Below are positions 1-10,833 of a stretch of DNA of 64,000 nucleotides, piece by piece. The notes below the pieces were generated by a model, which saw only the letters and a list, made by a program, of their open reading frames with translations, did not search any database and had not been told where the DNA came from. Position 1 is the stretch's first letter. Each line of letters starts with the position of its first letter. A program made the position numbers and the translations under genes. The stretch spans positions 124,001 to 188,000 of the forward strand of contig VDCT01000318.1 in NCBI GenBank assembly GCA_009763385.1. The letters run 5' to 3'. This DNA is from Coix lacryma-jobi var. lacryma-jobi (lineage: Eukaryota > Streptophyta > Magnoliopsida > Poales > Poaceae).

Positions 1-145
1 CAGGATCCGGAAGGCACACATCTGAAACATGGCTTTCACAAGAACATCAAAGAGATGTAATTACAGTCTGTTAATCAGCTCTGTATCGCATGTACTCTTA
101 TTGCTCAGTGGCGAACATATTAGTTCAGTCTGCCCTTCGTTACCC
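1..145. other. Left flank outside the MULE-1 block
   Basis: I see no gene, splice signal or repeat structure that I can name here. Short ORFs exist on the plus strand but have no recognisable domain. The stretch is host or older repeat sequence into which MULE-1 inserted. Confidence 0.4.
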
Positions 146-154
146 ATGGAAATA
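146..154. repeat. 9-bp target site duplication of MULE-1, left copy
   Basis: The 9-mer ATGGAAATA lies directly before the left inverted repeat. The identical 9-mer follows the right inverted repeat at 45494-45502. Nine base pairs is the usual Mutator-superfamily duplication. The left repeat lacks the first 12 bp seen at the right end (GGAAAAAGTCTA). A deletion between two TA dinucleotides would explain this and would leave the duplication intact. Confidence 0.65.
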
Positions 155-310
155 CTTAACCCCCTGAAGTTTCAAATATGTCTAATCTACACCCTGAACT
201 ACAAAACCGGGTAACCAACACATTAACTTTGCAAACCAGTACAAAGAACCCCCTCGAGTGGTTTTGCCAGGCGATTTTGACACGGTGGCATGCCCGCGTG
301 GATGTTTTTT
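155..310 (+). repeat. MULE-1 left terminal inverted repeat
   Basis: This matches the reverse complement of 45354-45493 along about 140 bp with a few substitutions and small indels. The left copy has an extra GCCAGGCGATTTT segment near 267. The first 12 bp of the repeat are lost on this side. Similarity may run further inward but cannot be followed, because X interrupts the partner copy after the CGGGC at its inner edge. Confidence 0.65.
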
Positions 311-550
311 GCCACGGTGGCTACCAGGCTGGGTTTACCATGTTTGGTAAGGTTTTATGAATGTGGCCCCACATGTCAGAAGGCGTTGCATCAAGTACTC
401 TGCCGCTTCCCTTTCTTCTCTCCCTCTCCGCCTGCTTCTGTTTTTCGTACATCGACAGGCGAGTTTGCGCGGTGAGCTAGGGTTACGGCGATTGAGTCGG
501 CGGCGGCGGAGGCGGCGGAGTGTCGTGGCCGCTTGGAGCGGTGTCCGACC

Positions 551-1260
551 ATGTCGCAGGGTAGCTCGGCATCCGGTTCGAGCAGCCATGGTGGAGGCGG
601 CGCTGGGTACGACGGGCAGGGGTCGCCGGTGCCGTACGCGTCGGCCCGCTGGCGTACGAGCCAGCGGTGCTCTGCACCGCCAGCGGTGCTCTGCGGGTGC
701 AGGATGAAGGCGCCCGGTGGACTTCCTGGAGCGATGCGCATCCCGGGCGGAGGTACCTACGCTGCAGGAAGTCTAAGGTATGCAATGGATGAAATCCCCA
801 TTTCTTGTGTGTTTGAGTAGTGATGATAGTAATCGGGGGTTTGGTTGCAGACTGCCCAGGACTGCAAGTTCTTCCGTTGGGTCGACGTGGAATTGGATGC
901 ATGGTACAACCAGCTGATGAAGGACCTCCGAGATGAAGTGTGGAAGCTCAAGAAGGTTGTGGATGCAAAGGACAATGTGTTGCTGGACAAGCAAAGGAGT
1001 TGGAGCTGAAGATGAAGGAGCTTGAGGAGGTGCAGAAGATGGTTGAGGATGTGCAGTTGGTTGTGCAAGTGAAGCAGCAGGAGGTCAATGCTAAGGGTCA
1101 GGAGCTGCTAGCCAAGCAGGTTGCTTTGGATGCCAAGGATGTGGCTTTGCAGGCAATGCAAGGCCAGATGAAGAGGAAGGATCAGTACTTTGATGCACTG
1201 TTGGTGATGTGTGTGGTCCTGGTGATCCTGTTGGTTCTGTGTGTGATGAATGGTAAGTAG
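551..1260 (+). pseudogene. GRF-type zinc-finger protein with coiled coil and C-terminal membrane segment, decayed
   Basis: Exon 1 (ATG at 551) encodes a Ser/Gly-rich start, then a GRF finger: a C-x-C pair (VLCGC), SWSDAHPGRRYLRC, and after a 73-bp GT-AG intron (778-850) DCKFFRWVDVELD. GRF fingers bind nucleic acid, and in grasses this architecture commonly sits in Mutator-like elements. Downstream, LMKDLRDEVWKLKK and a long Glu/Lys/Gln/Val-rich stretch predict a coiled coil. The end (LLVMCVVLVILLVLCVM) is a hydrophobic segment, as in tail-anchored proteins. The frame is broken in exon 1 (about 630 and a 19-bp tandem duplication near 670-700) and in exon 2 near 985, so no single ORF covers it. 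It faces the mudrA remnant, as mudrB faces mudrA in maize MuDR, although GRF is not homologous to mudrB. Confidence 0.7.
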
Positions 1261-1809
1261 GCATGAAGGCCATAGTCCAATGGGGTAGCATAGGTCCTCG
1301 TAGATGATCAGAAGTGCTTAGAAGTGTAGTAGGTGACTGGTTGGAGTGACATTTTGTATGTATAACTGATGTCCAAGGGTGAGGGCTTGTTATGTAGCAC
1401 TGTCCCTGGGTGCACTAGATGCAATGGAGTCATGATGGAGTGATCATGTGAATGACCCAGTTATATTGTAGGGTCTGCAAACTATGTCGGTGCAAGGTTC
1501 CTATGACCTATGAACTGGTGGTTCATGTGGATCTTTTGGTAATGTAAGAACATAAGTTTATGGGAATTCCAAGTTTATGTAATATTTGTGTGGTAATGTT
1601 CCTATGTTCCCAGTTATATTGTATGGAGTGAGTGAAATTAGTGGGTAATGTTCCTATTCCTAGTGAAATTTGTGTGGAAATGTTCCTATGTGCATGACCC
1701 AGTGATATTGTATGCTACAAACATGATCAGATAGGTGCAAGTTTTATATTGTATGCTAGAAACATGATCAGAAAAATGAAATGGACACAAACATGTTTTC
1801 ATAGCATTC
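1261..1809. other. Region between the convergent MULE-1 genes
   Basis: This is AT-richer sequence with loosely repeated phrases (TTCCTATG, CCCAGTTATATTGTA, AAACATGATCAGA). It probably holds the two 3' untranslated regions and the 3' end of mudrA, decayed beyond recognition. No other gene is visible. Confidence 0.4.
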
Positions 1810-1820
1810 AACAAGTGGTA

Positions 1821-2141
1821 TTAGCACACCTCCACCATTCTTTTTGCAACTCTTGTCAGTATACTTCTTCTCCAGTTAGCATAAATGTGTCTGGCACACA
1901 TTATGTGCTCTGCATTGGGCACCAACTCCTTTGCTGCCTTGAGCAACCCCTTCTGTTGATCAGATATGATGACCCAGTCTTCACCACCGTTGTTGATGTT
2001 AAGGTCTTTCTGAAGGAGACCAATGAACCAGTGCCAAGTATCATAGCATTCTATTGGAACAGCTGCCCATGCAACAGGGTACATTTGATTGTTAGCATCC
2101 CTTCCTATTGCACACAGTAGGTTGCCATTGTGGGCACCTTT
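1821..2141 (-). pseudogene. mudrA (MULE transposase) core fragment
   Basis: The minus strand reads KGAHNGNLLCAIGRDANNQ, then PVAWAAVPIECYDTWHWF, VIISDQQKGLLKA and CARHIYANWRR. This is the diagnostic core of the MULE transposase domain: the second catalytic Asp in the SDQQKG block and the C-x2-H of CARH. The fragment starts where the first block (DGTFL-like) should lie, because Y0 is inserted there. It runs into a stop after IYANWRR and a frame slip. The N-terminal MuDR domain and the C-terminal SWIM finger are absent. It is about 105 residues of a protein usually 700-1000 long. Confidence 0.85.
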
Positions 2142-3772
2142 TGTCGGTGTTTCGTACCCGGGGGTATCACACCAACGAGTAATATGATCGCGTGCTTCTC
2201 TTCCTGGATGGTGATGCAAGAGGACACAAGGATTTATCCTGGTTCGGGCAAAGAAGGCCCTACGTCCAGCGGGGGGGGATGTTTGTATTACTTGCACTAA
2301 GTGCTTGTACATGGGCGAATACAAGCTCAATGAGCGTGGACCGGAGTCCGGACTCGTGTATGTGCGTGGACTCGTGTGTTGTCTCTCGAAGTTCTATCCG
2401 TCCTCCTGAATGAGGGGCCCTGGTGTCCCCTTTTATAGAGCAAGGGGAGGCCAGGGTTACATAAGGGTATTACAGGTGTCGGGGCGTACGGTGCCCCATA
2501 CGGAGAAGGGTAGGAACCCTGTCTTGTCGAAGACATTGTAGCCGACGTGGGCGTTGCTGTTGAAGCATCCTTGAAGCGTGGCTTCCATCCTGGGCGCGGA
2601 CGTGGTGGCGCGGCGAGGTGGGAGCCGTACAACACCCATCCCGGAACGTACAGGACGCGGCGGGGTCCCTCCGGGTCTTGGGGTACCTGTCCTCCAATAG
2701 CATGAAAGTAGTTAGGGCTCGAAGGGCGCGGAGCCGGCCTCGAGATGGCGCCTGCGAGGGGCTCGAGTCCCCGCAGGTATGGGCGAGTTCCGGGGAGCCT
2801 GGTCGTACAGCGGAAATCCGGGTCTCGAGATGTGACCGGGACGTGCCACAGTGCAAGGTATGGTCGAACAGTGCTGTGTTGGTGCCTTTTTGCCCATGCT
2901 TGTGGTGAAAACGAGACTTGACTTTGCCCTGGTTACTGTGGTACACGTCGGGCTGCAGAGGACGTGACTGGAGTAGGTGGATGTATTAAATGCGCGGTAG
3001 GGGGCTGGCATCCTACGTCTGCACCGCTCGAGGGGGTCATAGAGCGCCTCGAGGGATAAGCCGCTGTGCCAGAGGGGCTCGAGGTCCCCGCGTCGGGTCT
3101 CGAGGTGTGATGTTCGGCTGTGGGGGGCTCGAAGGGCAGTGGAGCACTTGCCCGAGGCCTGACGCGCCTCGGCTTGGAGGGCTCGGCTCGGAGGGCTCGG
3201 GCGAGACGGAGAGCGAGCGTTTGCCCGAGGCTTGGCTTGGAGGCCTCGGGCGAGACGGAAAGCGAGTGTTCGCCCGAGGTTTGGCTTGGAGGCCTCGGGC
3301 GAGATGGAAAGCGAGTGTTCGCCTGAGGCTTGGCTTGGAGGGCTCGGGCGAGACGGAAAGCGAGGGTTCGCCCGAGGCTTGGCTTGGAGGCCTCGGGCGA
3401 GACGGAAAGCGAGCGTTCGCCGAGGCTTGGCTTGGAGGCCTCGGGCGAGACGGAAAGCGAGCGTTCGCCCGAGGCTTGGCTTGGAGGGCTCGGGCGAAAC
3501 GGAAAGCGAGTGTTCGCCCGAGGCTTGGCTTGGAGGGCTCGGGCGAAACGGAAAGCGAGTGTTCGCCCGAGGCTTGGCTTGGAGGCCTCGGGCGAGACGG
3601 AAAGCGAGCGTTCGCCCGAGGCTTGGCTTGGAGGGCCCGGTGGACCAGCGTTGCAGGTCTCGAGGGGTTGGCCTTTCAGGGGGTTAGACTTAGTTTGGTC
3701 CGTTATTGATTTGTGTTCTAGGTTTAACCTATTGTTGCTTTGATTGGGGGTACCCTTGGCGTTCCCCCGATA
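2142..3772 (-). repeat. Y0 LTR (3' LTR of a minus-strand element)
   Basis: It begins TGTCGGTGTTTCGTACCCGG, like the LTRs at 12862 and 36925, and ends CCCCCGATA, a degenerate form of the CCGACA end of the others. It is about 1631 bp against 1257-1290 bp for the other two. The difference is largely an expanded minisatellite at 3200-3640. Confidence 0.85.
3200..3640. repeat. 49-bp minisatellite inside the Y0 LTR
   Basis: About nine tandem copies of a 49-bp unit are present, each containing GCCCGAGGCTTGGCTTGGAG followed by GCCTCGGGC or GGCTCGGGC and GAGACGGAAAGCGAG. Each unit is a short inverted repeat (GCCCGAGGC / GCCTCGGGC), so the array can form serial hairpins. One unit (near 3418) has lost a base. 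The related LTRs carry fewer, diverged copies. Confidence 0.9.
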
Positions 3773-3784
3773 GTAGCCCCCGAG
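3773..3784 (-). other. Polypurine tract of Y0
   Basis: GTAGCCCCCGAG follows the LTR; in minus it reads CTCGGGGGCTAC directly before TGTCGG-like LTR sequence. A polypurine tract primes plus-strand DNA synthesis and lies next to the 3' LTR. It therefore fixes the element orientation as minus. The same 12-mer follows the Y1 LTR at 14152. Confidence 0.65.
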
Positions 3785-5462
3785 CTCTTGTTTGAGTGCT
3801 TGCACTCGAGCAAGGGCTCTTGACTTGGGTTTCGAGGGCTTGGCTGTGTTGGATCTCGAAGGCTTGGCCGTGTTGGTTCCGTGGGTGTCGTGCGAGCGAC
3901 ACCCGCGGGTGTAGCCCCCGAGGCCACGGGGGAGTGGTTTGAGCTCCCTCGTGGGCTTTTGTGCGTTTAGTTGTGATTTTTAGGTTCGGGGGTGTCGGGC
4001 CCCCGAGTGTTTTAGACCTCTTTCGTCGAGGGGTGCCAGGCTGAACCGACCGGCCGGCTCTTCGAGCTGTCCGGTACGTCGGTTGCCCTGGCTTGTCATC
4101 CCGCGAGTCCTTTCGATCGGACGCGAGGTGGGATACCTCGTACTACCACGAGCGGGCGAGTATCGAGGTTCCTGGTGAGCTGATAACGGGGAATGTTAAG
4201 CTCCCCTCCTTTGATACACGTGAGGGGCCTCGAGGGCTTGGCCCTCGAGTGATGCCGCGAATGGCGCCCTTGGTGTCCCTGACTCGGGTGCTCGAAGCCG
4301 GTTGTCGATCCCTCTTCAAGGTCCAGCCTTCGCTGCTTCGAGAATTAGGGCCGGGGCCCATTCTTGCCTTCCTGAAGAAGCCTCCATCGCTTAGAAACCT
4401 TCTGCCCAGTGGGCGCGTCTTTTTAGGCGGAAATCGTCAGGGAGCGGAGATCGTGGCGCCGTATGTACCTGTGAACAGGCTCGAGATGCGGTTCGGTAGT
4501 AATATTAAATGTTCGTGGTAACCTTTCCTTTGTCGTGGGAGACTCCGTCCGAGGCTTGGCTCGGAGGGCTCGGACAAGACGGAGAACGAGCGTTCGTCTG
4601 GGCCTGGTCTCGAGGGCTCAGGCGAGACGGAGTCGAGCGTTCGTCGAGGCCTGAAAATCTCATGTCACACAAAGAAAAGAGATTAGTCGTAACTGTCTGA
4701 GTTTTTAGACCCTCTTTCGTCGAGGGGTGCCAGGCTGAACCGACTAGCCGGCTCCTCGAGCTGTCCGGCATGCCGATTGCCCTGGCTTGTCATCCGTGAG
4801 TCCTTTCGATCGGATGCGAGGGGGGATGCCTCGTACTACCCCGAGTGGGCGAGTATCGAGGTTCCCGGTGAGCTGGTAACGGGGAATCCAGTGAGAGCTC
4901 GTGCCCCGTTCGATAGGGGTCGACTGTGGCCCGGAGGCGGTCTCATAAAGCATGCGTGCTCAGTCTGCAGGAGTGCCGGGTCCATTCGATAGGACCCAGT
5001 GGCTCGATGCCTCCCTCCGAGGGGATCTCACTGCATGTCAAGCTCCCCACCTTGGATACACGTGAGGGGCCTCGAGGGCTTGGCCCTCGAGTGATGCCGC
5101 GAATGGCTCCCCTTGGTGTCCCTGACTCGGGTGCTCAAAGCCGGCTGTCAAACCCTTTTCGAGGGTCAGCCTTCGCTGCTTCGAGACTTAGGGCCGGGGC
5201 CCCATTTTTACCTTTATGAAGAAGCCTCCGTCGTTTGGGAATCCTTCTGCCCGTTGGGCACGCCTTTTTAGGCGGAAAACCATCGGGGAGAGCGGCGGAC
5301 GCGAAGCCGGAGCGACGATCGTGGCGGGCTCGGGTAGTGGAGCGAATGGAGAGGTGTCGCGTGTACCCTGCATCCGGCTCGAGACGCGGTTAGGTGGCGC
5401 ATGAATGAATGCATTCGGTTACTTTTTACGTCGTGAGAGATCCCGCCCGTCTGGGTTTCCCC
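3785..5462. other. Non-coding region of Y0 between LTR and antisense gene
   Basis: GC-rich with many CTCGAGG and CCTCGAG motifs. It contains two related segments (about 4020-4430 and 4710-5290) that each carry CGTCGAGGGGTGCCAGGCTGAA, GATACACGTGAGGGGCCTCG and TTTTTAGGCGGAAA, so it is an internal duplication. I see no convincing protein. It probably serves as the untranscribed spacer and promoter region of the plus-strand gene. Confidence 0.5.
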
Positions 5463-5470
5463 TATAAATA
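5463..5470 (+). promoter_or_regulatory. TATA box of the Y0 antisense gene
   Basis: TATAAATA, with context CCCCTATAAATATCGAAAGAG, lies about 148 bp before the ATG at 5611. The Y1 copy has the same box at 15286-15293 and the same distance to its ATG. Its conservation next to the gene on the strand opposite to pol suggests a separate RNA polymerase II promoter. Confidence 0.6.
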
Positions 5471-5610
5471 TCGAAAGAGGGCAAAAGGAACCCTTTACTT
5501 TGCCCTTGCCTTCGCCGCCGCCGTAGCCTTCACGTGCCCTCTCCTTCGAGCTAGTCGATTGGGGATTTCCAGCCGCCGTCCGCTGCTCGGATCCGCGCCG
5601 CGCCACGGCC

Positions 5611-8600
5611 ATGGCCGCCCAGACACAGATGCTGCCGGCCGAAGACTGGAGCCCGTCGAAGGTGACGCAGAGCGAGAAAAGGACTCGCTGGTGGCCCAGG
5701 GGCTTCTGCGCCCCAACCCGGAGGAGGGACCTGCATGGTGGGTTATCCCGTCGGCGGAGCACCGGGAGCCGCACCCGCCGGAGGGGTACGTGGTGAGCTT
5801 CGCGCGCTACCCCGTATGCGGCTCGGCGTCCCGCCGAGCCGCGCTTCTTGCGAGGGCTGGCCCACCATTTCGAGGTGGAGCTGCAACACTTCTCCCCCAA
5901 CTCCATCTCGCACACCGTCATATTCGCCGCGGTGTGCGAGGGGTACCTGAAGATGGAGCCGCACTGGGAGATGTTCGTCCATCTCTTCCGGGGCGAGCTC
6001 TTCATCATGTCCCTAAAGCCCAGCGGGAGGCGGCCTGTGCGCATGGGCTCCCTTGCCATCACCGCGAGGGCGGGGACCTCGTCGGCCAATGTCCCCCGCG
6101 AGTACCTGCGATACAAGCTTTCCACCAAACCAGGCCGGGCGGGACGACCATTGGTTCTATCTGCGGAACGAAGGTGGCCTCTTTCCGCAGTACACCGGCA
6201 GGGTCCCACTCAACGCCCGGAGAAGTGGACCTGGGGCGTCGCGGCGGACAGGCAACGCCACCTGGCCCCGCTGATGGAGATGATGAAGACGCTGGTGGAC
6301 GAGAAGAAGCTGACCGTGCAAGCGGTCATTTGGGCGTTCCACCAGCGAAGAGTTCTCCTGCTGGCGGACCGCCCCCTTTATGCACGAGATGGGGCCGCAG
6401 GCCCAGCTCGAGGCGCTCAATCGCTCGAGGATGGCCGAGGGGAGGCTGTCCCGGAACGAGGGCGTCTCCCGGGTGTCAATCACGATCCAGGGGTCGTTCA
6501 TCTCTGAGTACACCAACCTGGTTGCGATGGCACCCGACGAGGGGGTCTGTGTCTCGACTGGTAAGCCTCCCTCGAGCCGAGCTATCTCGAGCCTCCTCCC
6601 CTTTTTCCTCCTTCGATCCTTTTGCATCCGTCTTGGTGTTTGTCTCATCACGCTTCTTCTTTTTCAGGGGGCATTTACTTGTCGCGCGTCGAGGCCCCCG
6701 GTGAGGGAGGATGCCGCGGATTCTCAGGTGAGGCGCCTCTCTGCTCAGAAAGACAAGGAGAGCAAGGATGCCAAAAAGAAGAAAAGAGAAAAACAAAAAC
6801 TTGCGTCGCTTAGCTCGGGAGCAGAGACTGGCGAAGGCTCGTCGTAACCGTCAGCCTGGGGACGGGTCCCCCGAGCTGAGCTCCTCGAGCTCGGAGGAGG
6901 AGGAGAGTGGTGATGAGGAGGAGAGCGACGACGAGGGGATGGATGCGTGCCTGATGCGCGCGGGGCTCGTCGATGACAGGGCTGACCGCTCCTCTGTGCA
7001 GGAGGGTACACTGGAGGTCCCACCGACAAAGGGGTCGCGCGGGACGCAGCCGCGGAAGGCGGCGGCACCGATCCCTGCCTCGTCGGGGCCCGAGGTCCGT
7101 CGAGCTCCGCGCCGGATGTGCCCCGGTCGTAAGGAAGCCCCGGACCTGGAGCGCCTCCGCCACAGCACCAACGGAGGCCGCCCCCGCGTCAGCCCAGACG
7201 GGGGGTCTCGAGAAGGGTCGGGCTTCGAGAAGCGGTCGACAGGTCGAGAAGGATTTCGGGCCCGACCGCCGCGAGAGTCAAGGGCGCCGTCGAGCCCGCG
7301 GAGGAGCGGGCGCCAGGAGGAGGAGGCGTCGAGCCCGCGCCATCACGAGCGTCGGGGAGGGAGTCCGAGAGCGTCTCGTGACCAGGGGCGGTGAGCGTCC
7401 CCGGAGTCCATCGCCGCACCGCCGCCGGGACACGGAAGGAACGCGGGAGGGCGCGACACCAGCGCGAGCGCCGGAGCAGGTCCCGGAGCCCGCGCCGGGG
7501 CGGGCGCCACGACGTCAGCACGAGGGAGGTACGGTCGCCCTCCCGCGATGTGGGGCGGAAGGAGGGCTCTCCCTCGACGTCGAGCCACGGGAGGCGTCGG
7601 GAGCCCTCCCCCCATCCCAGCCCTGCGGAGACAGCCCAGGCACAGGGCTCGAGCCGTGGGGTGGGCTCGAAGCCCCCGAGTGGGTCCGGCGATTCCGGGA
7701 AGAAGCCCAGCCGCCGCTTCGGGTGAGTAGTTTTCTTGGGTCTCGTCGGTAGTGAGGCTTCACCTCTTTACTTTTGATGACGCGTGCTATCTCCGTTTTC
7801 TCAGGGGGAAGCGCTCCTACCAGGAGGTGGACCTCGCTTCGTCCAAGCGGGCCAAGACCTCGAGCCGCGTCGAGGCACAGGCACCTCGAGGTATGGCACC
7901 TTCCTCCGCTAGAGAAGCCGCTTGGCTGGAGAAGGCCCGAGCTGCCATGGCTCGAGGAGGCCAGATGGTCGTCGCGAATTTTGGTGAGGCCGTCGCCATC
8001 GACCACAGGGGTCGAGGTACTCTTCCTGGTTCTGATATCACCGTCATTTCGTATTGCAGGGCCTCAGCTCATGGCATCGAGCCCGCCACCACCATATCCG
8101 CTGAAGCGCTGCCTCCTCCCCCTCCACCTCCTCCCGCGATGGTGCCAGCTGGGAGCGCCACCCTTCCCCCGACCACGACGGCTGTTCCGGGGGAAGCGCC
8201 TGGGGCGAGCACGGCCCCGCCGGTGTCTGGGGCTGAGGAGACTGCGCCCTCGAGGCCCCGACCGACACGAGCCGGGCTGCGGCGGAGGGAAAGGGGGGGA
8301 GAGGAGTTGGCAGAGGAGGAGCCGACGGTGGAGGACCTCCTGAACGAGCTGGAGCAGGGGCCGCTCCCCGCCGCGGGCTCGATGATGGTGGAGGCGCCCG
8401 AGGCGCCGGCTAGCGCCGACAAGGCGCCGGAGGGCCCGGCCAGGGAAGAGCCGGGGCTCGTGCCGTCGGGCGGCGGGCCGCAGTCGGGGCAGCTCGGGGC
8501 GGAGAAGGATCTGCCCGACATCGAGCCTGACCGGCCAGTATGGCCGTTTCCCGATGCGCCGAGCCCGTACCTCGCCATGGTCTCCGTCGAGCAACCGGTC

Positions 8601-9845
8601 CAGCGGGGGCCCCGCGCGAGGTGCGGTCCATCTTCCGGGAGGTGGCCGAGCTTATGGCGGAGGCGGAGCGGTCCTGCTCCGAGGAGGCGGGCCGGTCCGC
8701 GCAGGTGTCAGCCGCCCTCGCGCGGGCTGGCGGAGCTTCAAGATCTCCGCGTGGAGCTGAGCCGGAACGCCCAAATGGCGAGCCGGCTCAACGAGGCGGA
8801 GGCGGAGGTCCGGGCGGCTCGAGGTGAGGTCGCTCGATTCAAGGAGGAGGCCACCGCCGCTCTCGAGGCGTCGAGGAAGGAGGCCGAGACGCGCGAAGCG
8901 AGGCCACCTCCGCCCGGGCTGAAGCCGAGGCGGCGAAGCAGGAGGCCGCTGACGCCCGAAGCGAGGCCGCCACCGCCCGAACCGCAACGGAGGCGGCAAG
9001 AAAAGAGGCCGAAGACGCCAAGAGTGGTGCCGCCACCGCCCGAGCTGCCGAGGGGGCGGCGCGGCAGGAGGTGATCCGAAAGGATCTGGCCCTGGCGGAG
9101 GTGGGCAGGCTGATCGAGGAGCTTAAGTCCGAGAGGCTCCTCATGCTGACCGAGAAGCGCAGGCTCGAGCAGCGCGCTGAGAGGCCTTACCAGCGACCTC
9201 GCCGCACTGGGTCGACATTGCGATGGTGAGGCTTACACCTTGTCCTTGTTCGGGTCTCGAAGTTTTTGTTACGTCGCAGTCTCACTCTTCCTCGTTTGTT
9301 GCGCAGGGGTCGAGAAGACGGTCGAGGAGCTCCGTGGGACGAATGAGGCTCTCTTGGACCAACTCCAAGACGAGACGATGGTGGCGGAGCGGGCTCGCAC
9401 CTCTCTCGACCGGCTCGGCCCCATGTGGGGTGCTCCTCCTGTGACTGCGGCAGAAGGTGCAGTGGCTCGGGGCGACGCCTTGGTCGACGCCTTGTGCTTC
9501 TTCGACGCAGCCGCGCGGGACCGTGTCCGGCGAGCTCTTCATCATGGCGTCAAGCAGACACTCGCGGTCGTTCGCTCCGGTTTCCGCTTCCCGGTCCACG
9601 TTGTCGCCAACGGCTTCATCGAGATCGAGGGGAAGGACGAGGAGTGGAACAACCGCCGTGTTGACAAAATTTTGGAGAAGATGGAGAGGCCGGGTACATC
9701 GCTCACCAAGATTTTCGAGGAGGACGTGCTGCCACCTGACGCCAGCAGCGGTGTCGGGAGGCCCCCTCCTTCGAGCTCGGGCGTCGAGGTTGAGCCCGCC
9801 GTGGAGGACTTCGGACGGAGAGGAGTACCGCACGACGAAGACTAG
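5611..9845 (+). pseudogene. Transposase_28-type ('putative gypsy type transposon') protein gene, antisense to pol
   Basis: The ATG at 5611 starts MAAQTQMLPAEDW. The conserved block FEVELQHFSPNSISHTVIF, LKMEPHWEMFVHLF and KEWNN-like elements place it in the plant family annotated as putative gypsy-type transposon domain, of unknown biochemical role. About six exons are suggested: donors near 6561, 7722 and 9225, acceptors ending TTTTTCAG near 6666, TCTCAG near 7805, TATTGCAG near 8060 and TTGCGCAG near 9306. After the first domain come a Lys/Ser/Glu-rich region, an Arg/Ser/Pro-rich region and an Ala/Glu/Arg coiled coil (8640-9130). The conserved tail (GVEKTVEELRGTNEAL... to the stop at 9843) follows. 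Frame slips in exon 1 and the coiled coil break it. Paralogue: 15432-31742. Confidence 0.75.
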
Positions 9846-9946
9846 GGCCTGCGCGCCAAATTTGGGCGTCGGGGGCCCCTATAAGATTTATGGCATGAAT
9901 GAGGGTCCGATGATACCCGTATGTATATATGACTTGTATGTTTAAA

Positions 9947-10829
9947 GGCTCTGACCTTAGCTCAGTATAAGGACCTTTTCTAGCTTGTAGTGGACACCCG
10001 TATAGGCGCGTTGGATCTTGCCGAGACGGGTATAGTGCGGCTTCTGTCCACGTGAGTATAGGCTGCGTGTTATTGTGCCACCTGGAAGGAGGGCTCTACA
10101 TCCCCTTGCCTTAAGAACTAACGGCCCTAAATGTTAGACGAACCTTTGAAAGGCTTTGCGTGTATCCTGCCCGCTCACCTCGGAAGTGTTATGGGAGTAA
10201 TTAACCCGGGCATCTGGATATCACGACTCATCGGGTAAAGTGTACAACCTCTGCAGAGTGTAAAAACTGATATATCAGCCGTGCTCATGGTTACGAGCGG
10301 CCCGGAAAACTCACAGATTAGTGTTATAGTTGTTTATTTATGTTGCACATGTTGATTACCTTATTGCTATGTTTCAGTTATTATGATCATGTGGATTGGG
10401 TTTAAGCATTCATATATGTTCACCTTAATATTAAAATATTGCCAATTAAAAGCTACCGCAGTTTAACCAGTGTCAGCCTTCTTTGAGCCTCATGAACCCC
10501 ATGTTACACTTGTTAAGTACGAGATGTACTTATGCTTGTTGTTTTCTTTCTACTTGGATAAAAATCCCGGATGGGTAACAGATTGCTTTGGTAACGACGA
10601 CTTCCCTGAAGAGTTCTAGTCTTGCTGTCACAACCAGTCATCTTCCCTGTGATGAAGCTTACCGCGAGAGATACTTTATTTATCCGTGCTATGTAAAGAC
10701 TTTGAATAATATTCGTTCTGTAATAAACATATGTGATGGTGACTTCTCTAATTTGTGGATTCTGTGTGTGATTGATCTCTGGGCACACATGAGTATTCAT
10801 TCAATTTGTTCTTAAAATTGGGTGTGACA
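9947..10829 (+). repeat. X 5' LTR, 3'-terminal part only
   Basis: Begins GGCTCTGACCTTAGCTCAG and ends AAATTGGGTGTGACA. It is collinear with 44467-45352 of the complete 3' LTR, with a few substitutions and single-base indels (for example GCTTGTAGTGG against GCTTGTTAGTGG). There is no TG start on this side. Confidence 0.9.
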
Positions 10830-10833
10830 CAAT

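Larger units (their letters stand above)
2142..9946 (-). mobile_element. Y0, truncated Tat-type Ty3/gypsy retrotransposon
   Basis: The element lies on the minus strand. Its 3' LTR is at the left (2142-3772), followed by the polypurine tract (read in minus), a long non-coding region and the plus-strand Transposase_28 gene. It ends abruptly at 9946 against X LTR sequence. The pol, gag and 5' LTR are missing. The 5 bp before the LTR are CCTTT, but the partner duplication is lost. Y1 carries the same layout and supplies the lineage through its pol (Tat clade). Confidence 0.8.

Noticed and set aside
1749..2120. Plus-strand ORF over the mudrA remnant
   Set aside because: It is the antisense shadow; the minus strand reads the MULE transposase core.
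3000..3740. Long overlapping ORFs on both strands over the Y0 LTR
   Set aside because: They are translations of the 49-bp minisatellite in different frames, with no domain.
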